A stretch of 29,204 nucleotides of DNA from a virus, in IMG/VR virus record IMGVR_UViG_3300034012_002862, positions 1-29,204 of that record. One strand, 5' to 3'. Position numbers and translations under genes: made by a program. A model generated the notes under the pieces. The model was not told the origin of the DNA. It saw only the letters and a program-made list of their open reading frames with translations, and ran no database searches. Below, in pieces: positions 22,416 to 29,174 of this stretch (position 1 is the stretch's first letter; every line of letters starts with the position of its first letter).

Positions 22416-23134
22416 GTAAAAACATCGCAACGGCGCTGGCCGCGCCATTTGACGCGAAGGACCTGAAGACGCGCCCAGGGCGAGCAGGGATGACGTTCAC
22501 CTACGCCGACGCCAGGGCGGTCGCGCAACGGCTCGATGACGTCCTCGGGATTGAGGGCTGGCAGTTTGAAGTCAAAGTCGCGGACCCGGCCCGCTCGGTC
22601 GTCCACGGGACGCTCGCAGCGGTGATCGACGGGAAGACGACGATGCGCCAGGACTTCGGCTACCCGAACAGCGCCCAAGACGATGAACCGCTGAAGAGCG
22701 CGGCATCGGACGCGCTGCGACGCTGCGCCGCCCAGTTCGGCGTCGGCAGAAGCCTCTACAGCCCCGAGAAAGGTCACGGGGGCATCCAAGTGCCACCCCA
22801 GCGCCCAGCGCTCGCCAGAAGCCCGCAAATCGCCCCTGTAGGGGACGTGAGCACAGGCTCAGACGATGAGCGGCTCGCACGGGCGGCAATGGCATTTGTG
22901 GCGGACCTCAACGAAGGGGCCTGCAGCCACGGAACGCCGTGGACCTTGAAGCCGGGCGGGATCGCCAAAGGCAGCGGAAAGCCCTATGCGCCGTTCTTCG
23001 CTGCAAGCCACAAAGCCCCAGACGGCTCCTGGTGCAGGGATAAGCCCAGCGCAGGCTGGGTAGCGGCCCAGAAGCCGGCGGAGGAAAAGCCGCGCCTGGT
23101 TCCAGAAGACAATCTGGAAGAGTTGCCGTTCTAG
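22412..23134 (+). CDS. Rad52-like single-strand annealing protein
   Basis: A 240-residue protein. Residues about 1-115 match the Rad52/Rad22-like annealing domain seen in phages: LAAPFDAKDLKTRPG, FTYADARAVAQRLDDVLG, GWQFEVKVADP, and DEPLKSAASDALRRCAAQFGVGRSLY. The C-terminal part has a Cys/His cluster (CSHGTPW, ASHKAPDGSWC) that may be a zinc module, and ends in DNLEELPF, an acidic tip like that of single-strand DNA-binding proteins (DDxPF) used to recruit partners. Together with the adjacent exonuclease it forms a two-gene recombination system. Overlap ATGA. Confidence 0.9.
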   Translation: MSKNIATALAAPFDAKDLKTRPGRAGMTFTYADARAVAQRLDDVLGIEGWQFEVKVADPARSVVHGTLAAVIDGKTTMRQDFGYPNSAQDDEPLKSAASDALRRCAAQFGVGRSLYSPEKGHGGIQVPPQRPALARSPQIAPVGDVSTGSDDERLARAAMAFVADLNEGACSHGTPWTLKPGGIAKGSGKPYAPFFAASHKAPDGSWCRDKPSAGWVAAQKPAEEKPRLVPEDNLEELPF

Positions 23135-23144
23135 ATCAACGCCT

Positions 23145-23177
23145 GGGGAGGCGGCGAATGTGTGCCGCCGCCTCCCC
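23145..23177 (+). terminator. Hairpin after the recombination genes
   Basis: A perfect 12-bp GC-rich stem (23145-23156 with 23166-23177) and 9-base loop lies 10 bases after the annealing protein's stop and about 26 bases before the next ATG. There is no T-run. It may terminate or attenuate transcription or set a processing point between the recombination pair and the replication genes. Confidence 0.65.
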
Positions 23178-23203
23178 GCCAAAACGAGAGAGGGGGAAAA
23201 CAA

Positions 23204-23641
23204 ATGGGACTCTGGATCAAGTGGGACGCCAATGCCCACAAAGACGCAACCATCGCCAGCCTCACGGACACGCAACGCTGGGCGTTCATCGTGACGCTTT
23301 CAGAAGCGAAACAAATGCGCAACGGGGGCACCTTTGAATCGCGCCGCCACTTGGCCGCGGTGCTCGGGACCAGGCTCGCCAGAGCGGTGCCAGCGCTCAT
23401 CGCCAAGCGCCTGCTAACGGAGGATCAAGCCGGCGTCGTCGCCGTCTCGAACTGGAGTCGATGGCAAGTCGACCCGACGTCAACTCAGCGGACGCAATCC
23501 TGGCGAGCACGGAACGGGGGGCTGGGACAGTTCGGGGACGCTGTAGAGCAGAGCAGAGCAGAGAGAGAGAAGAGAGAGAATCTTACTAAAGCGCGAACGA
23601 TGCAAAGCGCAGGCGAAATCTTGATGGGGAGGAAGCGATGA
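23204..23641 (+). CDS. Winged-helix replication-type protein
   Basis: A 145-residue protein. GLWIKWDANAHKDATIASLTDTQRWAFIVTLSEAKQMRNGGTF, followed by helices and NWSRWQVDPTSTQRTQSWR, resembles the winged-helix domain at the N terminus of phage replication initiators and DnaD-like proteins. No ATPase or helicase domain is present. The C-terminal codons include a purine-only simple repeat (23545-23580). I start at ATG 23204, preceded by AGAGGGGG, instead of 23162, which is in the hairpin. Likely loads host replication proteins at the origin; that role is inferred. Confidence 0.7.
   Translation: MGLWIKWDANAHKDATIASLTDTQRWAFIVTLSEAKQMRNGGTFESRRHLAAVLGTRLARAVPALIAKRLLTEDQAGVVAVSNWSRWQVDPTSTQRTQSWRARNGGLGQFGDAVEQSRAEREKRENLTKARTMQSAGEILMGRKR
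23545..23580 (+). repeat. Purine-only simple repeat (AGAGC/GA)n inside the winged-helix gene
   Basis: Three AGAGC-type units run into GA dinucleotides, broken by one extra A, within the C-terminal codons for EQSRAEREKREN. The strand is almost purely purine. Unit slippage would shift frame and truncate or extend the protein. Confidence 0.75.
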
Positions 23642-24123
23642 GGGTCACACTTTCAGACTCTGAACTTCAACAGGCCAGAGAGCGCGGACAGCGACTCAAG
23701 GAAGCGAATGCCCACACGAAGGACACGCCTGCCTACAGCGACCAGAGTAAAAAGATCTACCAGGATGAAGCGGACGCAGGATTCGTGATGTCGGTCGCGG
23801 AATGCGCAGTCGCTAAAGCGACGGACCGGGAATGGCACGCGAAAGTGTGGCCAGCCTCGGAGCACCACCTCCACAAGGATGAACCGGACGTCGGACGGAA
23901 CATCGAAGTGCGCCACGTCACGCAGCCATCGGGCGGGCTCGTCGTTCGGCGGAAGGACCTCGGGAAGGGAAAGGTTCTCTTCCTCGCCTACCCCGATCCA
24001 GCGACGGACTACCGCGAAGTTGAAGTCATCGGCTGGCTCACCGCGGAAGACGCCTGGGAGCAGGGGAAAGACGTCGGAGACTACCGGCGCGTTCCACAGT
24101 TCCAACTGACGGAACTCCCGTGA
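23638..24123 (+). CDS. Hypothetical protein, possible PD-(D/E)XK-like fold
   Basis: A 161-residue protein. The segment DVGRNIEVRHVTQPSGGLVVRRKDLGKGKVLFLAY, followed by VEVIGWLTAEDAW, occurs in my memory of unassigned phage proteins with the D...ExR/K-strand layout of restriction-type nucleases (residues about 85-125), with a helical N terminus including EADAGFVMSVAECAVAKAT. Active-site assignment is uncertain because the ExK-type position is E-V-R. It is linked by ATGA to the winged-helix gene and by GTGA to the dNMP kinase. Confidence 0.55.
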   Translation: MRVTLSDSELQQARERGQRLKEANAHTKDTPAYSDQSKKIYQDEADAGFVMSVAECAVAKATDREWHAKVWPASEHHLHKDEPDVGRNIEVRHVTQPSGGLVVRRKDLGKGKVLFLAYPDPATDYREVEVIGWLTAEDAWEQGKDVGDYRRVPQFQLTELP

Positions 24124-24683
24124 GCAGGAGCGTCGCGTTCCTCGGACCACAGGGAAGCGGGAAGAGCACAATCGCCGCGCTCTTCGTTGAGCACCGCGGC
24201 TACCAGCGACACGGAATCGCGGACGCAATAAAAAACGTCGCAGGGATGGCGTACCCGGACCTGACGAAGACGGAGACCATCGTGCTTGATCGCTACAGCG
24301 GCCAGACGGTGATCACAGGGCGGGAACTCCTGCAGGACATCGGCGCCGCGCTGCGATCGGTTGATCCAAAGTTCTGGCTGCGCGTTTGGCGCCGCGATTA
24401 CTTCCAAATCCAAAGCCACGGCTACGGCGTCGTGATCGATGACGTCAGGCTCGACGCCGAAGTCGCCTACCTTCGGGCCGTTGACCCGGCGATCTATATC
24501 GTCGGACTTCACGCGGACGAAGCCACACGGAGCACAAGACTGGGAGGGCCACTCAAGGGGACCAGCGACGTCACGGAGAGGGGCTGGACTAAAGCGGGGC
24601 TCGACCTTATCCTCGACACATCGGGGATGACCCCCGAGGAAGCCTACAGGCGGATCACGGATGGGATGGAGGAAGCCGGATGA
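24120..24683 (+). CDS. Deoxynucleoside monophosphate kinase
   Basis: A 187-residue kinase. P-loop GPQGSGKST at 9-17, then HGIADAIKNVAG, TGRELLQDIGAALRSVDPKFW and VVIDDVRLDAEVAYLRA, a set typical of phage dNMP kinases (T4 gene 1-like), which turn dNMPs, including those released from host DNA, into dNDPs for replication. Starts with GTG in a GTGA overlap. Supports the nucleotide supply for this small phage that has no visible polymerase. Confidence 0.85.
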   Translation: MSRSVAFLGPQGSGKSTIAALFVEHRGYQRHGIADAIKNVAGMAYPDLTKTETIVLDRYSGQTVITGRELLQDIGAALRSVDPKFWLRVWRRDYFQIQSHGYGVVIDDVRLDAEVAYLRAVDPAIYIVGLHADEATRSTRLGGPLKGTSDVTERGWTKAGLDLILDTSGMTPEEAYRRITDGMEEAG

Positions 24684-24880
24684 ACTTCAACGAACTCCAA
24701 GTCAAAGCGGAGCAACTCGGCTACAGGCTTGACGCGCTGCTCGCAACGACAGACGGATACGTCGTCGTGCTTGAAGACTCGATGGGCGCAACGCTGGAGT
24801 TCAGCGCTCCAACACCGAACGGAGCGGTTGACCGCGCGAACGAAGCGCTGGGCAGAAGCCTGGGGGAGGAAAGCCGGTGA
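24680..24880 (+). CDS. Small hypothetical protein
   Basis: A 66-residue protein: an N-terminal helix (NFNELQVKAEQLGYRLDALLA), a strand pair with TTDGYVVVLEDSMGATLEF, and a final helix (NGAVDRANEALGRSL). A compact α-β-α pattern without a family I recognise. ATGA at its start and GTGA at its end keep it in the coupled chain. Confidence 0.6.
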   Translation: MNFNELQVKAEQLGYRLDALLATTDGYVVVLEDSMGATLEFSAPTPNGAVDRANEALGRSLGEESR

Positions 24881-25047
24881 CCTTTGAATTCATCGGGCTC
24901 TTGATCGCTGCCGCGCACTTGACGCTCGCCTTCCTGGTCGCTGCCACGCTGCCAGAAGCAAAGCGCAGGGGCACCGCGGCAGCGGGTACCATTTACATCG
25001 CGGTGGCAATCGCCACTGTCGTGTGGATTACCAGGAGCATCCAATGA
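24877..25047 (+). CDS. Small two-helix membrane protein
   Basis: A 56-residue protein with two hydrophobic helices, about 5-24 (FIGLLIAAAHLTLAFLVAAT) and 35-50 (AAAGTIYIAVAIATVVWI), separated by the polar loop LPEAKRRG. Starts with GTG (GTGA overlap), ends ATGA. Could be a small membrane factor such as a superinfection or antiholin-like protein; unrecognised. Confidence 0.55.
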   Translation: MTFEFIGLLIAAAHLTLAFLVAATLPEAKRRGTAAAGTIYIAVAIATVVWITRSIQ

Positions 25048-25337
25048 AAAGAATCGAACGCGCCGCGCCTTTCCTTGACGAACGGGTCGTCCTCGTTCAA
25101 GAGGGAGCGGACGCCTGGGCGGAGGAACCCGGCGCAACCGGACGCGTGTGGGCGAACTTGAGCATCCGATACACGGACGCGATCGCGCCAGAGGGCTGGT
25201 TCTTTCTCTACGAGAGCATCGGGAGCAGGAAGACGATTGCGGACTGCATCAAAAACGGAGCGCTTGAAATCGAGTCGGCGCGCTTCACCCTGAGCGACGG
25301 CGGAGGGGCCCTGCTCGCCAGAGTTGTGCCAGACTGA
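25044..25337 (+). CDS. Hypothetical protein
   Basis: A 97-residue α/β protein (RIERAAPFLDERVVLVQEGADAW, IRYTDAIAPEGWFFLYESIG, and IKNGALEIESARFTLSDGGGALLARVV). No family recognised. The ATG at 25044 (ATGA) is preferred to one at 25023 inside the membrane gene. Its stop shares one base with the next ATG (TGATG). Confidence 0.6.
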   Translation: MKRIERAAPFLDERVVLVQEGADAWAEEPGATGRVWANLSIRYTDAIAPEGWFFLYESIGSRKTIADCIKNGALEIESARFTLSDGGGALLARVVPD

Positions 25338-25705
25338 TGGGGAAGATGAAAGACGAAGCGATCAGGCTCGGCATTGACCCCGCGAAGAGCAGGCGCGGAA
25401 AAAACGCGCGCAACAGGGGCAACGCCTACGAGCGCGAAGTCGCAGCGCTGCTCAACGGCACACGAGTGGGCTGGGCAGGCGGCCCCACAGACGTCTCGAC
25501 CGGCGTCTACGACATCCAGTGCAAAGTCGGGGGTTCCTACCCCGAGCGGATCGACGGCTGGCTGCGAAAGGTTCCATTCCGCTACGAGAAACTCCGCGCC
25601 GTCGTGCTCGGGGACTCGCCAGGACCGGGAACGAAGCGACGAAGCCTGATCGCGTTTGACCTTGAAGAGTTCGCGGACTTCTTCGCGGAGACTCAGCCCG
25701 AATGA
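25337..25705 (+). CDS. PD-(D/E)XK nuclease, Holliday-junction resolvase-like
   Basis: A 122-residue protein. RNRGNAYEREVAALLNG is the first helix with the conserved Glu, GPTDVSTGVYDIQCKVGG gives D-(x)n-Q-C-K as the PD-(D/E)XK active-site strands (D near 62-70, Q-x-K near 73-75), and a final helix follows RSLIAFDLEEFADFF. This resembles small Holliday-junction resolvases and related phage nucleases, which would resolve branched DNA before packaging. The E-to-Q change in the E/QxK pair is seen in some families. Confidence 0.72.
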   Translation: MGKMKDEAIRLGIDPAKSRRGKNARNRGNAYEREVAALLNGTRVGWAGGPTDVSTGVYDIQCKVGGSYPERIDGWLRKVPFRYEKLRAVVLGDSPGPGTKRRSLIAFDLEEFADFFAETQPE

Positions 25706-26100
25706 TCGCCGCGCTGCTGGCCATCGCGCTCGCAGCGAACACAGGGGCTCCAGTGGTCACGGAACACGGCATCCCACAGCGGGGCGTCGCCTCTTGGTAC
25801 GACGCCACCCGCAACAACGCCTGGTACACCCGAGGGGGAACGCGCTACTACGCCGCCGTTGGCACCTTCCGCTGGGGCGACGATCCATACGCGATCAAGA
25901 TCTGCAGGAAGGATCAACCGCGCAAATGCGTGATCGCCACCGTCGTTGATTACTGCGGGCGCTGCGCTAGGGACCTCAAGCGCCCCTGGAATAAGCGCAG
26001 CCGGAACGTTGACCTTTCACCAGCCGCCTTTGCCGCGCTGCGGGGCTTGAACTTTGGCGTTGTCCAAGTCATACTTACGGAACTGACCACGGGGAAATAG
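25702..26100 (+). CDS. Secreted RlpA-like double-psi β-barrel protein
   Basis: A 132-residue protein with an N-terminal hydrophobic stretch (IAALLAIALAANTGAP) that looks like a signal peptide, then GVASWYDA, a conserved RlpA start, VGTFRWGDDPYAIKI, VVDYCGRCARDL and VDLSPAAFAALRGLNFGVVQV, the typical second half with DLSxxAF...L...G. RlpA relatives bind or cleave peptidoglycan. Four cysteines could form disulfides, fitting an exported protein. Its location among DNA metabolism genes is odd for a lysis protein; a role at the cell surface early in infection is possible. ATGA overlap with the nuclease. Confidence 0.78.
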   Translation: MIAALLAIALAANTGAPVVTEHGIPQRGVASWYDATRNNAWYTRGGTRYYAAVGTFRWGDDPYAIKICRKDQPRKCVIATVVDYCGRCARDLKRPWNKRSRNVDLSPAAFAALRGLNFGVVQVILTELTTGK

Positions 26101-26142
26101 TCAAGCGCACCGCGGGAATAACCCGCACCGGGGAGGGAACAC

Positions 26143-26769
26143 GTGCCAACACTGCGATCAATACGGGGCGGTTGGATGCGAGTCGTCGCAAAACAGGCCT
26201 TCCCGTTCAAGGGTCCACGCGGAAGGATTGAAGCGCTGGCGGACGCGCTCGAAATAAGCCGCCGCAGTTGCTACGCCTACGTCGGGGAAGAGCGCCGCGT
26301 GCCAGAGGAAATAGAGCAGCGCTTCATCGCGCTCTTCGGGCCGGTGGCAGAAGACGGCTGGCGGATGGTTGACGTGAAGCACACGCGGAGCAGGAAGCCA
26401 AAGCCACCAAAGGGGAAGCCAGGACAGACGAAGGAAATCGCCAAAGCCAGGAAAGACGGCTGGCGCTCCGCGGCGATCAACGCGAGCACCATCCTCGCCC
26501 AAGACGTCCTCGGGCACTTCATCCGGTGGGAGCAGAACCCGCTGACGATCGGGCAGTTGGCAATGCTGGAAGACGGCCTCGATGAGCAGGAAGCGCTCGC
26601 CAAGTACCCCAAGAATTACTACGCGCTGGCCGCGGACGAAGACTGGGTCGCCAAGTGCAGCATCTGCGACTTGATCGGAGCGGTTGATGACAGGGAAAAG
26701 GAAGTCAACGGGCTGCTCTTCCGAGTCACCTGCAAGACGGACTCCTACAAGATCAGGGAGGAAGGATGA
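26143..26769 (+). CDS. HTH- and zinc-ribbon-containing regulator-like protein
   Basis: A 208-residue protein that starts with GTG behind GGGGAGGGA. Residues about 28-70 (RIEALADALEISRRSCYAYVGEERRVPEEIEQRF) read as a Cro-type helix-turn-helix with a recognition helix around SRRSCYAYVG. A lysine/proline linker, a helical middle and a C-terminal CSIC...C part follow. It is the only candidate DNA-binding regulator of its size. Role not proven. The stop overlaps the next ATG (ATGA). Confidence 0.6.
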   Translation: MPTLRSIRGGWMRVVAKQAFPFKGPRGRIEALADALEISRRSCYAYVGEERRVPEEIEQRFIALFGPVAEDGWRMVDVKHTRSRKPKPPKGKPGQTKEIAKARKDGWRSAAINASTILAQDVLGHFIRWEQNPLTIGQLAMLEDGLDEQEALAKYPKNYYALAADEDWVAKCSICDLIGAVDDREKEVNGLLFRVTCKTDSYKIREEG

Positions 26770-27104
26770 GCGAGGGAGCGGTCTGCCTGCCCTGCCTCGC
26801 AATCCCGGTCTTCCGCCCGCTCGCCCTTTGCCTACAACACGGGCCAAAGCCAGAAAACAGGCGGAAGATTGTCCCAGGGGACGCCCACCTCACCCCTGAG
26901 CAGCGAAGGGAGCAGTCGATCCAAATGCGAAGGGAACGCAATAAGCGCTGCTACGAGCGCAACGCGGAGCGAAGGAAAGCCCAAATGCGCGAGCGCTACT
27001 GGCGCAACCGAGAAAGCGAAAAGATCAAGTGGGACGCCTACTACAGCCAGAACAAAGAGAGCCTCAACGCTAGGCGGAGAGCAGCCCGAGCAGCGAAGCG
27101 CTAG
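26766..27104 (+). CDS. Basic protein with N-terminal cysteine motif
   Basis: A 112-residue protein: VCLPCLAIPVFRPLALCLQHG at the N terminus has a C-x2-C...C-x2-H arrangement, possibly zinc-binding. The second half (RREQSIQMRRERNKRCYERN, ERRKAQMRERYWRNR, NARRRAARAAKR) is a long Arg/Glu-rich helix, likely nucleic-acid-binding. No family assigned. Confidence 0.6.
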   Translation: MSEGAVCLPCLAIPVFRPLALCLQHGPKPENRRKIVPGDAHLTPEQRREQSIQMRRERNKRCYERNAERRKAQMRERYWRNRESEKIKWDAYYSQNKESLNARRRAARAAKR

Positions 27105-27115
27105 AATCGCGGGAC

Positions 27116-27170
27116 GCCGCCCCCCATCCGGGCGGCCCAGCCTGCCGGCGGAGTCCTCCCGTCGGCAGGC
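27116..27170 (+). terminator. Tandem hairpins ending the early operon
   Basis: First hairpin: 7-bp stem 27116-27122 with 27130-27136, 7-base loop. Second: 10-bp stem with one G-T pair, 27140-27149 with 27161-27170, whose loop can add GGAG/CTCC pairing. They lie in the 90-base gap after the basic protein gene. No T-run is present, but two stems in series at a gene-block end fit termination or RNA processing. Confidence 0.65.
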
Positions 27171-27194
27171 GCCCAATACAGGGGAGGGGAATCA

Positions 27195-27599
27195 ATGCCG
27201 AAAGTCGATCGATGGGTTGCCGTTGAACGCTGGATCACAGACGCGCAGGAGACCCTCGGGATCACGCAGTGGCGCGTACGAGTGGTGCAAGACGCCGCGG
27301 ACATTGACGCCTGGGCGGACATTGACCCCCACACGCAGGCGACCACCGCGGACCTTCGCCTTTCGCACGACTTCTACCGCCAGGACCCTGAAAAGCAGCG
27401 GCTCATTTTGACGCACGAACTTCTGCACCTCATCACCTGCCGAACGGATAGAACCGTTGAGACGCTTGAGGAAGCGCTCGGCAAAGTCGCCTGGGCCGTC
27501 TACGAACCCCAATACACGGATGCAACAGAGCGAATGACGGAGCACCTCGCCACGATCATCGCCCCGTTCCTGCCCCTGCCAAAGTTGCCGCGCGCTTGA
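27195..27599 (+). CDS. HELLH zinc metalloprotease-like protein
   Basis: A 134-residue protein with the zinc motif H74-E75-L-L-H78 (LTHELLHLIT) after a β segment that includes ATTADLRLSHDFYRQD, and a C-terminal helical part with a candidate third ligand region. This is the layout of SprT/Wss1-like or gene-specific metallopeptidases of phages. It may process a phage or host protein. GGGGAGGGGA precedes its ATG; its stop overlaps the next TTG (TTGA). Confidence 0.75.
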   Translation: MPKVDRWVAVERWITDAQETLGITQWRVRVVQDAADIDAWADIDPHTQATTADLRLSHDFYRQDPEKQRLILTHELLHLITCRTDRTVETLEEALGKVAWAVYEPQYTDATERMTEHLATIIAPFLPLPKLPRA

Positions 27600-27910
27600 C
27601 CTTCCAGCGCCCCTGCCTTGATTGCGGAACCTTGAGCAGCGAAGGGGACCGCTGCGACGTGCACCGGAAAGCGGCACGAGCGCGATGGGAAGCCACACGC
27701 GGACCGTCGCCATACGCCGATCCAGCCTGGCGCAGGCTCAGCGCAACGCTGCGCAGGAAGCGCCCCTGGTGCGAACTTTGCGGCGCAACGCAGGACCTCA
27801 CGGTTGACCACCTCGATCCCGTCAGTAAGGGCGGCCCGCTGATTGCGCCAGAACATCGGCTGCGTGTAATATGCAGGCGCTGCCACGGAAGGAACACGCG
27901 GCACAAGTAG
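27596..27910 (+). CDS. HNH endonuclease
   Basis: A 104-residue protein: N-terminal CLDCG...CDVH, then CELCG, LTVDHLDPVSKGG and RVICRRCHGRN. The DH, the following D/N positions and the CxxC...CxxC zinc sites are the HNH nuclease pattern common in phages, where such enzymes often help terminase-based packaging. Here it is at the far end of the window from the terminase, which would be adjacent if the molecule were circular (only the glycosyltransferase, metK and methyltransferase between). TTG start in a TTGA overlap. Confidence 0.88.
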   Translation: MTFQRPCLDCGTLSSEGDRCDVHRKAARARWEATRGPSPYADPAWRRLSATLRRKRPWCELCGATQDLTVDHLDPVSKGGPLIAPEHRLRVICRRCHGRNTRHK

Positions 27911-27929
27911 GAGAAAGAGGGGGACACGG

Positions 27930-29174
27930 ATGGCTCGCATCGCCTGGTATTCCAACGCCTGCCATATCCCGAGTGGTTACGGTGCACAAAGTGCACAGGT
28001 CGTCCACCGGATGGTCAAAGACGGACACGAAGCCGCCATCGCAGCGAATCACGGCGCGCCAGTTCTTCTCAACTGCGCGCACGGGCATCCAATTCTTCCT
28101 GAAGGATTGCTGCGGTACAGCATCGACTCAGCGCCAGACGCGATGCAGGAGTGGATCGGAGACGGACCAGGATATGGCGTGGTCCTCTTTGATCTTTGGC
28201 CGCTCGTTGGCATTGAGGGATTCAAAAGACTCAACCTCGCCTGCTGGACCCCGGTGGATCACGCGCCGGCGCCCACCCTCGTCGCCAAGTTCATCCAAGA
28301 CGGAGAGCACGTGGCAATTGCGATGTCGCGCTTCGGTGAAGAGCAGTTGCGCAACGCAGGGATTCCAGAGGAGCGGCTCACCTACATCCCGCACGCTATC
28401 GACCGCAACACGTTCAAGGATCTCGGAAAGGGCCAGAAGACGGCGATGGGGATACCAGAAGACGCCTACCTTGTCGTTACCGTCGCAGCCAATCGCGGAC
28501 GCATTCCAGTGCGAAAGGGCTTCGGGGAAATGGCTGACGCAATGGCAGCGTTTATGAAAGACCGCCCAGACGTCTACTGGATGATCCACACGGAACCGAA
28601 CGGGCACAGCGAAGGGGTCAACATCCCACGCTTGATCAACGCGGTGGGAATTGATCCGCAACGAGTGCGCTACCCGCACCCGCGCCACTTCCGCAACGGC
28701 ATACCAGACACGGCACTCGCCGCAATGTATTCAAGCGCGAGCGCTCACCTACTCACATCGATGGGAGAGGGCTTCGGCATCCCGGTCGTTGAGGGCCAAG
28801 CCTGCGGCACGCCCGCAATCGTTTCAGACTTTAGCGCGCAACCGGAACTGCTCGGGCCGCACGGGAAGCGCGTGAAAGTCCAGCGCGTGTGGGACGAATA
28901 TCAGGCGTCCTTCTTTGGCATCCCGAACGTTGAGGGGATCAAGGCGGCGCTGCAGGAACTCTACGAGGAGACGAAGGGAGGGGGGGTAGACCGCGCGGCG
29001 GTCGCCAAGTCAATGGAGCGATACGACGCTGAGACCGTCTACCAGGAAGGATGGCGCCCACTCACGGAGCGGATGCTGGCACGAGGAAAGACACGAAGCC
29101 CAGGCACGAGGGAAGACACGCCTGCCCCAGTGAACAGAGCGGCACGCAGGGCTGCCGCACGGGGAGGGCGGTAG
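27930..29174 (+). CDS. GT4-family glycosyltransferase
   Basis: A 414-residue GT-B enzyme. The N-terminal fold begins ARIAWYSNACHIPSGYGAQS, with the acceptor side around residues 1-165; the C-terminal nucleotide-sugar site carries the GEGFGIPVVEGQACGTPAIVSD motif at about 285-306. RLTYIPHAIDRNTF is another usual element. It transfers sugars from an activated donor, for example to DNA bases, virion proteins or surface glycans; the acceptor is unknown. The end has a basic extension with NRAARRAAARGG, recalling short phage nucleic-acid-interacting tails. ATG follows AGGAGAAAGAGGGGG. Internal repeat GTGCACAAAGTGCAC at 27982-27996 encodes A-Q-S-A-Q. Confidence 0.9.
   Translation: MARIAWYSNACHIPSGYGAQSAQVVHRMVKDGHEAAIAANHGAPVLLNCAHGHPILPEGLLRYSIDSAPDAMQEWIGDGPGYGVVLFDLWPLVGIEGFKRLNLACWTPVDHAPAPTLVAKFIQDGEHVAIAMSRFGEEQLRNAGIPEERLTYIPHAIDRNTFKDLGKGQKTAMGIPEDAYLVVTVAANRGRIPVRKGFGEMADAMAAFMKDRPDVYWMIHTEPNGHSEGVNIPRLINAVGIDPQRVRYPHPRHFRNGIPDTALAAMYSSASAHLLTSMGEGFGIPVVEGQACGTPAIVSDFSAQPELLGPHGKRVKVQRVWDEYQASFFGIPNVEGIKAALQELYEETKGGGVDRAAVAKSMERYDAETVYQEGWRPLTERMLARGKTRSPGTREDTPAPVNRAARRAAARGGR

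Noticed and set aside
27982-27996. GTGCACAAAGTGCAC as an operator
   Set aside because: It lies within the glycosyltransferase coding region and encodes a repeated Ala-Gln; no second copy at a promoter was seen.
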